A DNA stretch of 64,000 nucleotides from Gillisella vitis (GTDB lineage: Bacteria; Pseudomonadota; Alphaproteobacteria; Rhizobiales; Rhizobiaceae), in contig NZ_CP056047.1 of NCBI RefSeq assembly GCF_021559775.1, forward strand, positions 496,001 through 560,000, read 5' to 3'. Positions 45,628-54,608 of the stretch are shown piece by piece. Under the pieces are notes generated by a model. That model searched no databases. It worked only from the letters and a program-made list of their open reading frames with translations, and had not been told where the DNA came from. Numbering within the stretch: position 1 is the stretch's first letter; every line of letters starts with the position of its first letter. The translations under genes and the position numbers were made by a program.

Positions 45628-45808
45628 TAAAAATCAGCCAGCGGGATGCCGGTCCGAGGTCCAGATGATTGTCGAGCGTGGGCTGACACCCGACTGACTT
45701 AGCCATTCCGGGGGCTGTCACAAAACTTTCATCCCCGGTAAAGATTTCCTTCAGGCTTTGCCGTCACCGTGCCGTAAACTTAAACAATTTGGGCGCAGGG
45801 ATATTTCA

Positions 45809-47620
45809 ATGGTGGCGATTGCGACGGAACGCGGAGTATTACGCCGCTATGCCAGCGATCAATTGCTGACGCTGGCGAAAGTCGTAATGGAAAATGCCAT
45901 GCAGCCGATTGTCGAGGTCCAGACCGGGGCAGTCTTCGGCTATGAAACGTTGATGCGCGGTCAGGAACGGATCGGTTTCGAGACCCCGCTGGATATTCTC
46001 GATCAGGCCCATGAGACGGGGCAATTGCTGGCGCTGGAGCAGATGGTGGCAAGCAGGGCGCTGGCCAAATTTGCCAGCCTGCCCGATCATGCGGCCTATA
46101 CGCTGTTTCTCAATCTCGATGTGCGGCTGATTGCACAAGGAGAGACGATTATCGACGGGCTTTTGGCGCATCTGCGCGCCGCCAGGATTGCGCCGTCGTC
46201 CGTGTGTTTTGAATTATCGGAGCGGTTCAACAATACCGAAGTGCCGGAATTTGCCGGTCTGATGGTGCGTCTGCGCAGTGCTGGCTTCAAGATTGCCATT
46301 GACGATTTCGGTGTTGGCCATGCCGAGATGAAGCTGCTCTGCGATTTCCCCATCGACTATCTGAAAATCGACCGACATTTCATCTCAGGTCTGGACAGTC
46401 ATTCGCGCAAACGTCATCTGGTGAAAAACATCGTCCAGACCGCCCATGTGCTTGGCGTGCGGGTCATTGCCGAGGGGATCGAGACGGAAGGCGAGTTCAT
46501 CGCCTGTCGCGAGCTTGGCGTGGATCTCGTCCAGGGCTGGTATATTGCCAGGCCCACCACCCATCTGGCCGAGCTGAAATCCCACTATCGGCATCTGAAG
46601 GATATCGGTCAGTCACGGCGCTCCAGCCAATCGCTGGACGAAATCCTGATCCGCAAGCAGATCGAGCGCCTGCCGACGGTCTATGAAAACGACAGTGTCG
46701 ATAGCGTGTTCGACCTGTTTCGCCGCAATCCGCGCCAGTCGTTCTTTCCGGTTCTAAACGCCAATGGCGAGCCGCGCGGCATTATCCACGAAGTGCATTT
46801 GAAGGAATATATCTATCAGCCCTTCGGGCGCGATCTTCTCAAGAACAAGGTCTATGAGCGGACGATCTCGCAATTCGTTGATCACGCTCCGGTCGTGGGG
46901 CTTGATGCCGATGCCGATAGGCTGATGGCGATCTTCTCCAATACCGAGGGCAGCGATTGCGTGCTGCTGACCGAAAATCTGCGCTATGCGGGCGTGGTCT
47001 CGGCGGCGTCGCTGGTGCGCATCATCAATGAAAAGCAGTTGAAGACCGCCCAGGAGCAGAACCCGCTGACCGGCCTGCCGGGCAATCGCGCCATTCGTGA
47101 TTTCATGCAGGACAGCGGTCGTGATAGCGATGACCTGCGCCATTTCTGCTACTGTGATTTCGACAGTTTCAAACCCTTCAACGATCACTACGGCTTTCAC
47201 CTGGGCGACCACGCCATTTCGCTGTTTGCCGCGCTGATGCGCCGTTATTTCTTCGCCGATGGCGTGTTTCTCGGCCATGTCGGCGGCGACGATTTCTTCA
47301 TCGGCCTGATCGGTTGGACTGGCGAGGAAGTCGTCGAGATCCTCGACCGGCTGCTCTCGGATTTCCACGGCGATGTCGCCGCTCTCTATTCACCGGAAGA
47401 CCGGGCGCAAGGCCGTATTCGTGGCACGGACCGTCATGGTATCGACCGCGATTTTCCGCTGATGCGCTGCTCCATCGGTGTTCTGGAATTACCGCAGGGG
47501 CTGGTTGTCGATGATGTCAGCCGCCTGTCGTCGGAAATCGCCAGCGTCAAGAAAAGCGCCAAGGACAGCGATAGCGGCCTTTTTGTCTCCGGCATCCGTT
47601 CGCCGCAGCCGATCGGGTGA
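45809..47620 (+). CDS. EAL-CBS-GGDEF protein (c-di-GMP phosphodiesterase, possibly bifunctional)
   Basis: A 603-residue cytosolic protein. The EAL domain (residues about 20-260) keeps the metal and substrate residues: YETLMRG for EAL, FELSER, IDDFGVGHAEMK, KIDRHF and AEGIET, so hydrolysis of c-di-GMP is plausible. A pair of CBS repeats follows (about 285-410), and a GGDEF domain ends the protein (about 415-590) with GGDDF in place of GGDEF and no RxxD inhibitory site. The reverse order to most GGDEF-EAL proteins is notable. AGGGAT precedes ATG 45809. It likely tunes motility or polysaccharide; the signal bound by the CBS pair is unknown. Confidence 0.9.
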   Translation: MVAIATERGVLRRYASDQLLTLAKVVMENAMQPIVEVQTGAVFGYETLMRGQERIGFETPLDILDQAHETGQLLALEQMVASRALAKFASLPDHAAYTLFLNLDVRLIAQGETIIDGLLAHLRAARIAPSSVCFELSERFNNTEVPEFAGLMVRLRSAGFKIAIDDFGVGHAEMKLLCDFPIDYLKIDRHFISGLDSHSRKRHLVKNIVQTAHVLGVRVIAEGIETEGEFIACRELGVDLVQGWYIARPTTHLAELKSHYRHLKDIGQSRRSSQSLDEILIRKQIERLPTVYENDSVDSVFDLFRRNPRQSFFPVLNANGEPRGIIHEVHLKEYIYQPFGRDLLKNKVYERTISQFVDHAPVVGLDADADRLMAIFSNTEGSDCVLLTENLRYAGVVSAASLVRIINEKQLKTAQEQNPLTGLPGNRAIRDFMQDSGRDSDDLRHFCYCDFDSFKPFNDHYGFHLGDHAISLFAALMRRYFFADGVFLGHVGGDDFFIGLIGWTGEEVVEILDRLLSDFHGDVAALYSPEDRAQGRIRGTDRHGIDRDFPLMRCSIGVLELPQGLVVDDVSRLSSEIASVKKSAKDSDSGLFVSGIRSPQPIG

Positions 47621-47633
47621 GTTGGGTTTCGGC

Positions 47634-48764
47634 TCAATCGGTCTGATAAACAATGACCGCCTTTGAGAAATCCTTGTTGCGCAGATCCGTGCGGCGGATC
47701 ATCACATAATAACCGCCGTTGAAATCGACGCTGTCGCTGGCATAGCCGGTGATCGTCAGCAGGGGAATCCAGTTTTCGATGGGGCCCGCAAGCCCCCTTA
47801 TGGTGCGGATGTAATCGTCGTTGCGCGGCAGATCGAATTTCACGTCTTCGGCACCGAGATCGATGGCGGGGTCGGATTGAACGAAGTTCGGCCAACCGTA
47901 GAGTTGGCAACCGTCGCCGGGGCCGCTGGTCAGCGCATCCAGCCAGGCCCGATGCGGCGGCTCCTGCGGATGGGGATAGCGGGTCAGCATCGGATAGGAC
48001 CCATCGCCCGGCAGCGTATAGGAAAAGGTTGGATCGATCCGGGCGGATGGCAATCGCATCGCCTGTTCGTCGGTGTCTCCCTCATGTCGCTCGCCCCAAA
48101 GCGCCATGCCGAGATCAGGGACGGGACGGCGTTTCAACTCGCTCTGCGCGGCGGGAAGATAGAGAAGGGAAAAGGATTTTTCCGCCTGCTGCTCGCCAAA
48201 CCAGGGCAGCAGCACGAGGTCGAAGAACACCAGAAGCCGGCCGTCGGTGGGAATATCGGGATCGACAGGGCCGGCTGCGGCGGCAGCGGCAAGATCGAAT
48301 TGCAGGACGAAGGCAAGCGGAGCATCCCGGTTGGCGAGCGGTTGCTTGGCGTCAATCATCTGCTGGTAATAGGGGCTGGGGTTCTCGGCATTCAGCTTGC
48401 GCAGGACGTCAACGTCTCTTTTGCCGCTCGAGGACGGCTTGCGCATTGGCCAGTCCGTGTTCTCAGGCATGTCCGGCGCGCCGCCGATCTTACTTGCGCC
48501 GACAGGAATGTCCTTATCCTCCAGCGCTGTCGAGCTAAGAATGGTCGTTGGCCGGGCCTGTTGCAGCAGGCTGCTTCGATCCCAGGACCCCACGCCGAAC
48601 GTCTTCAACGACTGGTCGAGTTCGTCTTTTGTCTTGAAATAAGGGCCAGCTTTGCGCTGCTGCGCGAAGGTGCCTGTGGCGTTACCGAAAGCCAGGAGGC
48701 CAGCCGCCCCGGCAAGAACGCTGCGACGGGTGAAGAGATGCGGGGCAAGGGGCTTTTTGTGCAT
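47634..48764 (-). CDS. Tat-exported DUF1963 protein
   Basis: A 376-residue protein with a twin-arginine signal ([17 protein letters not shown], residues 12-28) for folded export. The body matches DUF1963 (YwqG-like): [17 protein letters not shown] near residue 90, [25 protein letters not shown] and the late [20 protein letters not shown]1963 proteins have no proven function. It converges with the EAL-GGDEF gene 13 bases away and is divergent from the quinone oxidoreductase. A Tat signal on this family is uncommon. Confidence 0.82.
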   Translation of the reverse strand: MHKKPLAPHLFTRRSVLAGAAGLLAFGNATGTFAQQRKAGPYFKTKDELDQSLKTFGVGSWDRSSLLQQARPTTILSSTALEDKDIPVGASKIGGAPDMPENTDWPMRKPSSSGKRDVDVLRKLNAENPSPYYQQMIDAKQPLANRDAPLAFVLQFDLAAAAAAGPVDPDIPTDGRLLVFFDLVLLPWFGEQQAEKSFSLLYLPAAQSELKRRPVPDLGMALWGERHEGDTDEQAMRLPSARIDPTFSYTLPGDGSYPMLTRYPHPQEPPHRAWLDALTSGPGDGCQLYGWPNFVQSDPAIDLGAEDVKFDLPRNDDYIRTIRGLAGPIENWIPLLTITGYASDSVDFNGGYYVMIRRTDLRNKDFSKAVIVYQTD

Positions 48765-48908
48765 TCAAATGGTCCTGAACTATCGGGATTCTGGGTCATT
48801 CGTTCGGTATTAGAAGGACTTATGCCGCCCCGCGTCGATCCGTCTTCTTTTCTTTTCGTCTCTCGGTCTCTAGATAAGGTCGAGGTACACTTAGTCCAGA
48901 GGCAAAAG

Positions 48909-49907
48909 ATGACGCTTCCCACGCACATGCGCTATGTCGATACCCCATCCTTCGGCGGGCCTGAGGTCATGACAATTGCCCATGGTCCGCTGCCAGCTCC
49001 AGCAGCCGGTGAAATCCTTGTCAAGGTCGAGGCGGCAGGTGTCAACCGGCCGGATGTGGCGCAACGCCAGGGCAGCTATCCGCCGCCGAAGGGCGCAAGC
49101 CCTGTTCTCGGCCTGGAAGTGGCTGGCAGGGTGGTGGCGCTGGGCGAAGGGGTGAGCGATTTTGCCATTGGCGACAAGATCTGCGGATTGGCCAATGGCG
49201 GCGGTTATGCCGAATTTTGCATCCTGCCGGAAGGCCAAAGCCTGCCCTGGCCCAGGGGCTTCGATGCGGTGAAAGCGGCGGCGGTGCCGGAAACCTTCTT
49301 CACCGTCTGGGCCAACCTGTTCCAGATGGCGGGATTGACGGAAGGCGAAACGGTCCTCATCCATGGCGGCTCGTCGGGCATTGGTACCACGGCCATCCAG
49401 CTTGCCCGTGCTTTCGGTGCCGATGTCCTGACCACGGTTGGCTCGGCTGAAAAGGCCGAGGCCTGCCTGAAGCTCGGCGCCCGCCGGGCCATCAATTACC
49501 GGAGTGAGGATTTCGCCGAGGTGGTGAAGGCCGAGACGGATGGTAAAGGTGTCGATATCATCCTTGACATGATCGGCGCGTCCTATTTTGAAAAGAATAT
49601 TGCGTCGCTGGCCAAGGATGGCTGCCTGTCGATCATTGCTTTTCTCGGCGGTGCCGTGGCCGAAAAGGTCAATCTCGGCCCGATCATGGTCAAGCGCCTG
49701 ACGGTGACAGGATCAACGATGCGCCCGCGCACCGCGGAAGAAAAACGCGCCATCCGTGATGACCTTTTGGCGAGCGCCTGGCCGCTTCTGGAGCAGGGCA
49801 GCGTCGCGCCAGTCATTCATACCGTTCTGCCGTTCGACAAGGTGGCGGATGCGCATCGGCTGATGGAAGACAGCACGCATATCGGCAAGATTGTGCTGAC
49901 GCTTTGA
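48909..49907 (+). CDS. NAD(P)H quinone oxidoreductase (PIG3/QOR-like)
   Basis: A 332-residue zinc-free MDR dehydrogenase of the cytosol. The N-terminal GroES-like domain ([18 protein letters not shown]) and the Rossmann motif [17 protein letters not shown] (about residue 148) match the TP53I3/PIG3 branch, which reduces quinones. ATG 48909 gives the family's N-terminus; the ORF can be read 1 kb upstream through the antisense DUF1963 gene, which is an artefact. The ribosome site is weak. It stands alone. Confidence 0.9.
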   Translation: MTLPTHMRYVDTPSFGGPEVMTIAHGPLPAPAAGEILVKVEAAGVNRPDVAQRQGSYPPPKGASPVLGLEVAGRVVALGEGVSDFAIGDKICGLANGGGYAEFCILPEGQSLPWPRGFDAVKAAAVPETFFTVWANLFQMAGLTEGETVLIHGGSSGIGTTAIQLARAFGADVLTTVGSAEKAEACLKLGARRAINYRSEDFAEVVKAETDGKGVDIILDMIGASYFEKNIASLAKDGCLSIIAFLGGAVAEKVNLGPIMVKRLTVTGSTMRPRTAEEKRAIRDDLLASAWPLLEQGSVAPVIHTVLPFDKVADAHRLMEDSTHIGKIVLTL

Positions 49908-50164
49908 AAGATGTTTCCGCTCGCGTCCGAGCAGGTGGTTAAAATTGCCTCTTTAGATTGTGGTTTGGCAGCGATTAATTCGGATGAGGCTGTCACAAAA
50001 CATTCGCAATAGCGCCGCATATGATTGTTTTTTAAGTGCTTATTAAAAGTATCAATGCATAATAATTTCGATTTGCTTTCGCGGTTTTCTATTTCAGCAA
50101 ATGATTTGCCCAGTCCGCCTTGAAGAAAGCATGACAACTCTTTTATTTGTCAGGGTGAATCTTC

Positions 50165-52180
50165 ATGGCGTTTGGAATTACACGTATAGGAAGCAAACTC
50201 TCGGTCATGTCCGGTGCAGGCATTGTCCTTGTCCTCATCATCTCGGTCGCCGGATGGCTTTTGTCTCAAGCGGTCGACAGGGCTGTCACCCAGGGCCAGG
50301 TCCAGTCCGGGATCGCCCGCAATATCATCGACATGAAAGCGTCTTTGCGCGGCATGGATATCGGCGTGGGTGAACTGCGCCTGGCAACGTCCCAGCAGCA
50401 GCAACAGGCCGCAGTCGAGTATTTCCAGCAACGGCACAGTTCCGCCGAGAAATATCTAAACATCGCCAGGGCCGACATGCGATTGCCCGCCAATCAGGAG
50501 CGGGCTCGCCGCATTGGCGAACTGCTGACCAATTACAGCGCGGCCATCACCCAATTGGCAACCGTCATCGGTCGTTCTTCGGCAGATGTCTCCGCCAGCC
50601 TGCCGCCTCTGAAAAAAATGAACGACGAACTGGCCGCCCTTGTTGATGAGACGGTGATTGCTGTCAAGCAGAAGGTCGAGGAGACCAACGAAGAGCGCCT
50701 TCATCTGCAAAATACCGCCTCGGCGATTACCCTTTGTCTTTCGGTTTTGCTGGTGACGCTGATGATCGGCTCGGCGCTCTTCGGACGCCGGGCGATTGCG
50801 GCGCCCATCCAGCGGATCACCGATTGCATGGCAGACCTGGCCAAGGGCGATTTGTCCAAAACCATTCCCTATGCAAGTAACAAGGATGAGATCGGCGACA
50901 TGGCCCGCGCCGTGCTGGTGTTCAAGCAGAATGCGGAAAAGGTTCGTGATCTCAATGCGCAGGAAGTCGCGCTTCAGGCTCAGAATGCGGATTTGCAGAG
51001 CAATATTTCCCACGTCGTGTCATCGGCGGTTGCGGGCGATTTTTCCGCTCGCATTCAAAAGCGCTATGACAACGAAGACCTGAATCGCTTCGCTGCCAGC
51101 GTCAACCAGTTGGTGACCTCTGTCGATCTGGGTGTAGCTGAAACCAATCGCGTGGTCGCGGCTCTGGCCGAAGGCGATCTGACCGAAGCCATGCGTGGCG
51201 AGTTCAAGGGCGTGTTCCTCAATTTGCAGACAAACATGAACGCGACCATGGAGAGCCTGCGGGTGGTGATGACGGAAGTCCGCGGCGCTATCGACATGAT
51301 CAAGAGTGGCGCGGGCGAGTTGCGCCATGCCTCCTCCGATTTGTCCAAGCGTTCGGAGCAGCAGGCGGCCTCTTTGGAGGAAACCGCAGCAGCACTCGAG
51401 GAGATAACATCCGCCGTGAAGAGTTCCACTGACCGTTCGGGTGAGGCCGCCGACATGGTCGCCCAGGCGCGTCAAAGCACCGAACAGTCCCGCGACGTGG
51501 TCAGAAATACGGTTGCCGCCATGGAGCGCATCGAGCAGGCCTCCAACGAGATCGGCAACATCATCAATGTCATCGACGAAATCGCTTTCCAGACCAATCT
51601 TCTGGCGCTGAATGCCGGCGTGGAAGCGGCGCGGGCAGGCGAGGCTGGCAAGGGCTTTGCTGTCGTTGCCCAGGAAGTGCGCGAACTGGCACAACGCTCG
51701 GCGGGCGCCGCCAAGGACATCAAGACGCTGATCACCCGCTCTCGCAACGAGGTGGCCGACGGCGTGGCCCTGGTGACGGAGACGGGTGACGTGCTGGGCA
51801 CCATCGGCAGCCATGTCGTGAAGATCAATGAACATGTCCATTCCATCGCCCAGGCCGCCAGGGAGCAATCGACCGGTCTGAGCGAGATCAATACTGCCAT
51901 CAACCAGATGGACCAGACGACACAGCAGAATGCGGCCATGGTCGAGGAATCGACCGCCGCCACCAATAAACTGGCCGACGAGGCGAGTAATCTCTCCACG
52001 CTGGTGGCGCGTTTCAAAGTACACACCGGTACGCAGGCGTCGGCCCCATCCCGCCCAGTCTCGTCCCACTCGGCGCCCTCCCATTCCGCAATGGCCTCTG
52101 CCCCTGCGGGGCGGCGACCCGTGTCCTCCAGCCGAGGTAATACCGCCCTGGCGATCGAAAAGGATTGGGAGGAGTTCTGA
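50165..52180 (+). CDS. methyl-accepting chemotaxis protein with tandem HAMP domains
   Basis: A 671-residue chemoreceptor. TM1 lies at about residues 14-36, the helical periplasmic sensor at 37-185 and TM2 at about 188-212. Two HAMP-like stretches follow (ending near 265 and 375; the second with GVAETNRVVAALAEGDL). The signalling domain contains [18 protein letters not shown] and the protein ends in DWEEF, a CheR-binding pentapeptide. AGGGTG precedes ATG 50165. The sensor domain is unlike that of the receptor at 17548 apart from its helical nature. Ligand unknown. Confidence 0.93.
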   Translation: MAFGITRIGSKLSVMSGAGIVLVLIISVAGWLLSQAVDRAVTQGQVQSGIARNIIDMKASLRGMDIGVGELRLATSQQQQQAAVEYFQQRHSSAEKYLNIARADMRLPANQERARRIGELLTNYSAAITQLATVIGRSSADVSASLPPLKKMNDELAALVDETVIAVKQKVEETNEERLHLQNTASAITLCLSVLLVTLMIGSALFGRRAIAAPIQRITDCMADLAKGDLSKTIPYASNKDEIGDMARAVLVFKQNAEKVRDLNAQEVALQAQNADLQSNISHVVSSAVAGDFSARIQKRYDNEDLNRFAASVNQLVTSVDLGVAETNRVVAALAEGDLTEAMRGEFKGVFLNLQTNMNATMESLRVVMTEVRGAIDMIKSGAGELRHASSDLSKRSEQQAASLEETAAALEEITSAVKSSTDRSGEAADMVAQARQSTEQSRDVVRNTVAAMERIEQASNEIGNIINVIDEIAFQTNLLALNAGVEAARAGEAGKGFAVVAQEVRELAQRSAGAAKDIKTLITRSRNEVADGVALVTETGDVLGTIGSHVVKINEHVHSIAQAAREQSTGLSEINTAINQMDQTTQQNAAMVEESTAATNKLADEASNLSTLVARFKVHTGTQASAPSRPVSSHSAPSHSAMASAPAGRRPVSSSRGNTALAIEKDWEEF

Positions 52181-52313
52181 GCCGCACTGTAACGCTGGCC
52201 CAGCCCGTTGGACCTTTGTTCCATTTCTACCTTTTGGAAGACGGCGCTTGAAATTCCGCAAAATCGGGCCTACCTTCTTATCAACGTCAACAGAAAGAAA
52301 GGAAGGTGATCCA

Positions 52314-52388
52314 ATGTCTAATGAGATTTCGGTCTGCGTAGAGGGCTTTGGAATGGTGATGGTCGGAAAGGGGCAGCCCTCGATCTGA
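52314..52388 (+). CDS. possible 24-residue peptide
   Basis: The ORF MSNEISVCVEGFGMVMVGKG-QPSI is short, but it is preceded by AAGGAAGGTGAT, a nearly perfect complement of the 16S rRNA end, at ideal spacing. A terminator follows 87 bases later. Composition: one Cys, two Ser, glycine-rich, no membrane span. It could be a small protein or a leader peptide. It precedes three glycosyltransferase genes, though the terminator separates them. Coding is not proven. Confidence 0.45.
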   Translation: MSNEISVCVEGFGMVMVGKGQPSI

Positions 52389-52474
52389 TCCCATCTTCCT
52401 TCGGCGGCAGCTGTGCCGCCGGGTCTTCAGTCAGGCCAAACTCATGCAAAATTCATGGCCGCAAGGCCAGGAGG

Positions 52475-52500
52475 AAAGGGTCGCGAAAGCGGCCCTTTTT
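52475..52500 (+). terminator. rho-independent terminator
   Basis: Stem AAAGGGTCGC, loop GAAA, GCGGCCCTTT (one G-T pair), then Ts. It separates the small ORF from the glycosyltransferase genes. Confidence 0.85.
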
Positions 52501-52670
52501 GCTGTTCGGTTGATCGTTCCTCTTCATCCCATGATGTCTCTCCAGCCCCGCGCAAACTCTTGTTTTTATGGATGAGAGGGCCGGGCCATCTGTATCCGGC
52601 GTTGGAACCCGGTGTTGCCTTGTGGAATAGATAATTCCAGTGACACGGGTGTTTGTTGTTGGAGCATCGC

Positions 52671-54608
52671 GTGGCCACCCTGGAACTGGTACTTTCGGCT
52701 TATCAAAGCGGCGATCTGGACCAGGCGCTGGCGCTGGCCGATGCGACCGATGAAACGGACCCGGATCGGATCGCTGATCTGGATTTCCTCACCGGCGGCA
52801 TCCGGTTGAAGCAAGCCGACAGGGCCGGGGCGGCCAAGGCTTTTCTGAAGGTGGCACACAGTGCATCGGCCAAGGCGAATGATTGTCTGGTGCTGGCCAT
52901 TGATCTGATGTTTTCCGAGAGCCAGTTCGAGCCGCTTGCCGGGCTTGTCGATCTCGTGGCAAAACGGCTTGCCGATCATCAGACAGCGGTGTTCAAGGTT
53001 GTGACTGCCTTGTCCACGCTTGGACGGCTCGGCGAGGCCCATGCGATTATCGGCGCACTGGATTGTGAAAAACGTCCGCATCTCAATCTTCTCATTGCTT
53101 TCATTGCGACCTCGAGGGACAGGGACGCGTTATATGCCATTCTGCTGGCCAATGCTGCGCGCTACCCCAACAATGCTTTCCTGCTTGCCGCTCTGGCGCT
53201 ACGCGCCCATGAGCGCTGCGATTTCGCGGTGACGGATCATTTTGCGGCCAGGTTGCGGGAACCGGGTTTTGGGGAGCGTCTGGCGGCTTTTGAGCTGGGT
53301 TTGGCAAGGATCATCCGCACCGATGACGAGCGTGAGGCGGCAAAGCCGTTTTTCGGAGCGCTCGAAGTCATGCGTCACCGTGCGCAAGGGGCAGAACCTC
53401 TCGCGCGCCGGGCGATCCGCCCGCAGGGCCGACTTCGCATCGCCTATTTTTCCAGCGATCTTCGCCTTCATCCGATGATGACGTTGATCTATGACGCCCT
53501 GTTGCAGCATGACCGTTCGCGGTTCGATATTATCCTGCTGTGCCATTCTCCCGTCGGTTGCGAGGCTTATCAATCGACGTGGCCGGAGCAATTGCGCGGC
53601 GAAGTCGTCCGGGTTCGCGACCTGTCCAGCGCCGCCATCATCGAATGGATACGCCAAAATGAGGTGGATATCCTGGTGGATCTGAATGGGCATACGGCGC
53701 GGGCAAGGCTTGATGTCGTTGACCTTTGCGACGCGCCGGTCAAAGTTACCTATATGGGATTTCCCGGTGCGGTGATCGGGGTCGATCTGGACTATGCGAT
53801 CACCGATCCGATCATCACGCCCGATAGCAGCAAGCCCTATTATCAGGAAAAGCTCTGCCGCTTGCCGGAAACCTATATGGCCAACAGCGTGTCTAGCCGG
53901 ACTTGGCAGCAGAGGGCAAGCCGCGAGTCGGTTGGGTTGCCATCTGGTCGGTTTGTGTTCGGCTCGTTCAACGGGTCGCAGAAGATCGACCGTCAGGCGA
54001 TCCGTATCTGGGCGCAGATTCTGAAACGTGTGCCTGAGGCCGTCCTTTCCATAAGCTGCGCGCGCGCTGCGGTGGCGGACAATCTGCGCGCCGCCTTCGC
54101 GCAGCAGGGCATCGATGCCGGGCGATTGATCTTCTTCGATAATTGCCCGAGTGCGGAGTTTCTGGCCCGGATGTCGGCAACCGATCTGGTGCTCGACACC
54201 TTTATTTACAACGGCCACACCACCACATCCGATGCGCTGTGGGCAGGGGTTCCTGTCCTGACGAAGAAAGGCAAGGCGTTCGCTGGTCGTGTTTCCGAAA
54301 GCCTGCTGAAGGCCGTCGGCCTGCCGGAACTGGTGGCGCAGGATGCGGATGATTTTATCGCCCGCGCCGTCGATCTCGCCGAGCACCCAGACCGGCTGGA
54401 GGCGCTTCGAATGCGTTTGCGCACCCAGATTTTAACCGCGCCGCTGTTTGATGCCGAGCGCTTCACACGCCATCTGGAGCGTGGCTACGAGATGATGGCG
54501 GAGCGGGCGCGGGCGGGTCTTCAACCCGATCATATTGATGTTCCCGCCTTGCCTGCGCGCAAGCAACCGTTTTTCACGCCGCAAGAGGCAGGCCATGGCA
54601 ACGTTTGA
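52671..54608 (+). CDS. SPINDLY/OGT-type (GT41) glycosyltransferase, paralogue 1
   Basis: The product has 645 residues from GTG 52671 (GGAG seven bases upstream; the N-terminus MATLELVLSAYQSG aligns with its two neighbours). The first half is a TPR-like helical region (about 1-240). The C-terminal GT-B catalytic domain holds the OGT landmarks: SSDLRLHP, NGHTARARLD, APVKVTYMGFPG, SFNGSQKI with Lys, and YNGHTTTSDALWAGVPVLT with the UDP-binding Thr and Asp. Such enzymes add GlcNAc or fucose to Ser/Thr of proteins. Substrate unknown. It overlaps the next gene by 14 bases. Confidence 0.87.
   Translation: MATLELVLSAYQSGDLDQALALADATDETDPDRIADLDFLTGGIRLKQADRAGAAKAFLKVAHSASAKANDCLVLAIDLMFSESQFEPLAGLVDLVAKRLADHQTAVFKVVTALSTLGRLGEAHAIIGALDCEKRPHLNLLIAFIATSRDRDALYAILLANAARYPNNAFLLAALALRAHERCDFAVTDHFAARLREPGFGERLAAFELGLARIIRTDDEREAAKPFFGALEVMRHRAQGAEPLARRAIRPQGRLRIAYFSSDLRLHPMMTLIYDALLQHDRSRFDIILLCHSPVGCEAYQSTWPEQLRGEVVRVRDLSSAAIIEWIRQNEVDILVDLNGHTARARLDVVDLCDAPVKVTYMGFPGAVIGVDLDYAITDPIITPDSSKPYYQEKLCRLPETYMANSVSSRTWQQRASRESVGLPSGRFVFGSFNGSQKIDRQAIRIWAQILKRVPEAVLSISCARAAVADNLRAAFAQQGIDAGRLIFFDNCPSAEFLARMSATDLVLDTFIYNGHTTTSDALWAGVPVLTKKGKAFAGRVSESLLKAVGLPELVAQDADDFIARAVDLAEHPDRLEALRMRLRTQILTAPLFDAERFTRHLERGYEMMAERARAGLQPDHIDVPALPARKQPFFTPQEAGHGNV

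Larger units (their letters stand above)
52181..52670. other. gap between chemoreceptor and glycosyltransferases
   Basis: The 490 bases contain a 24-codon ORF (52314) and a terminator (52475), both listed. A possible promoter CTTGAA-17-CTACCT lies near 52247-52275. I see no other gene. Confidence 0.5.

Noticed and set aside
47877..48908. Long in-frame N-terminal extension of the quinone oxidoreductase
   Set aside because: It runs antisense through the DUF1963 gene and shows no family match; the conserved protein begins at 48909.
54595..54608. Frameshifted single fused glycosyltransferase
   Set aside because: The overlap joins two complete genes, each with its own start, TPR-like region and full catalytic domain.
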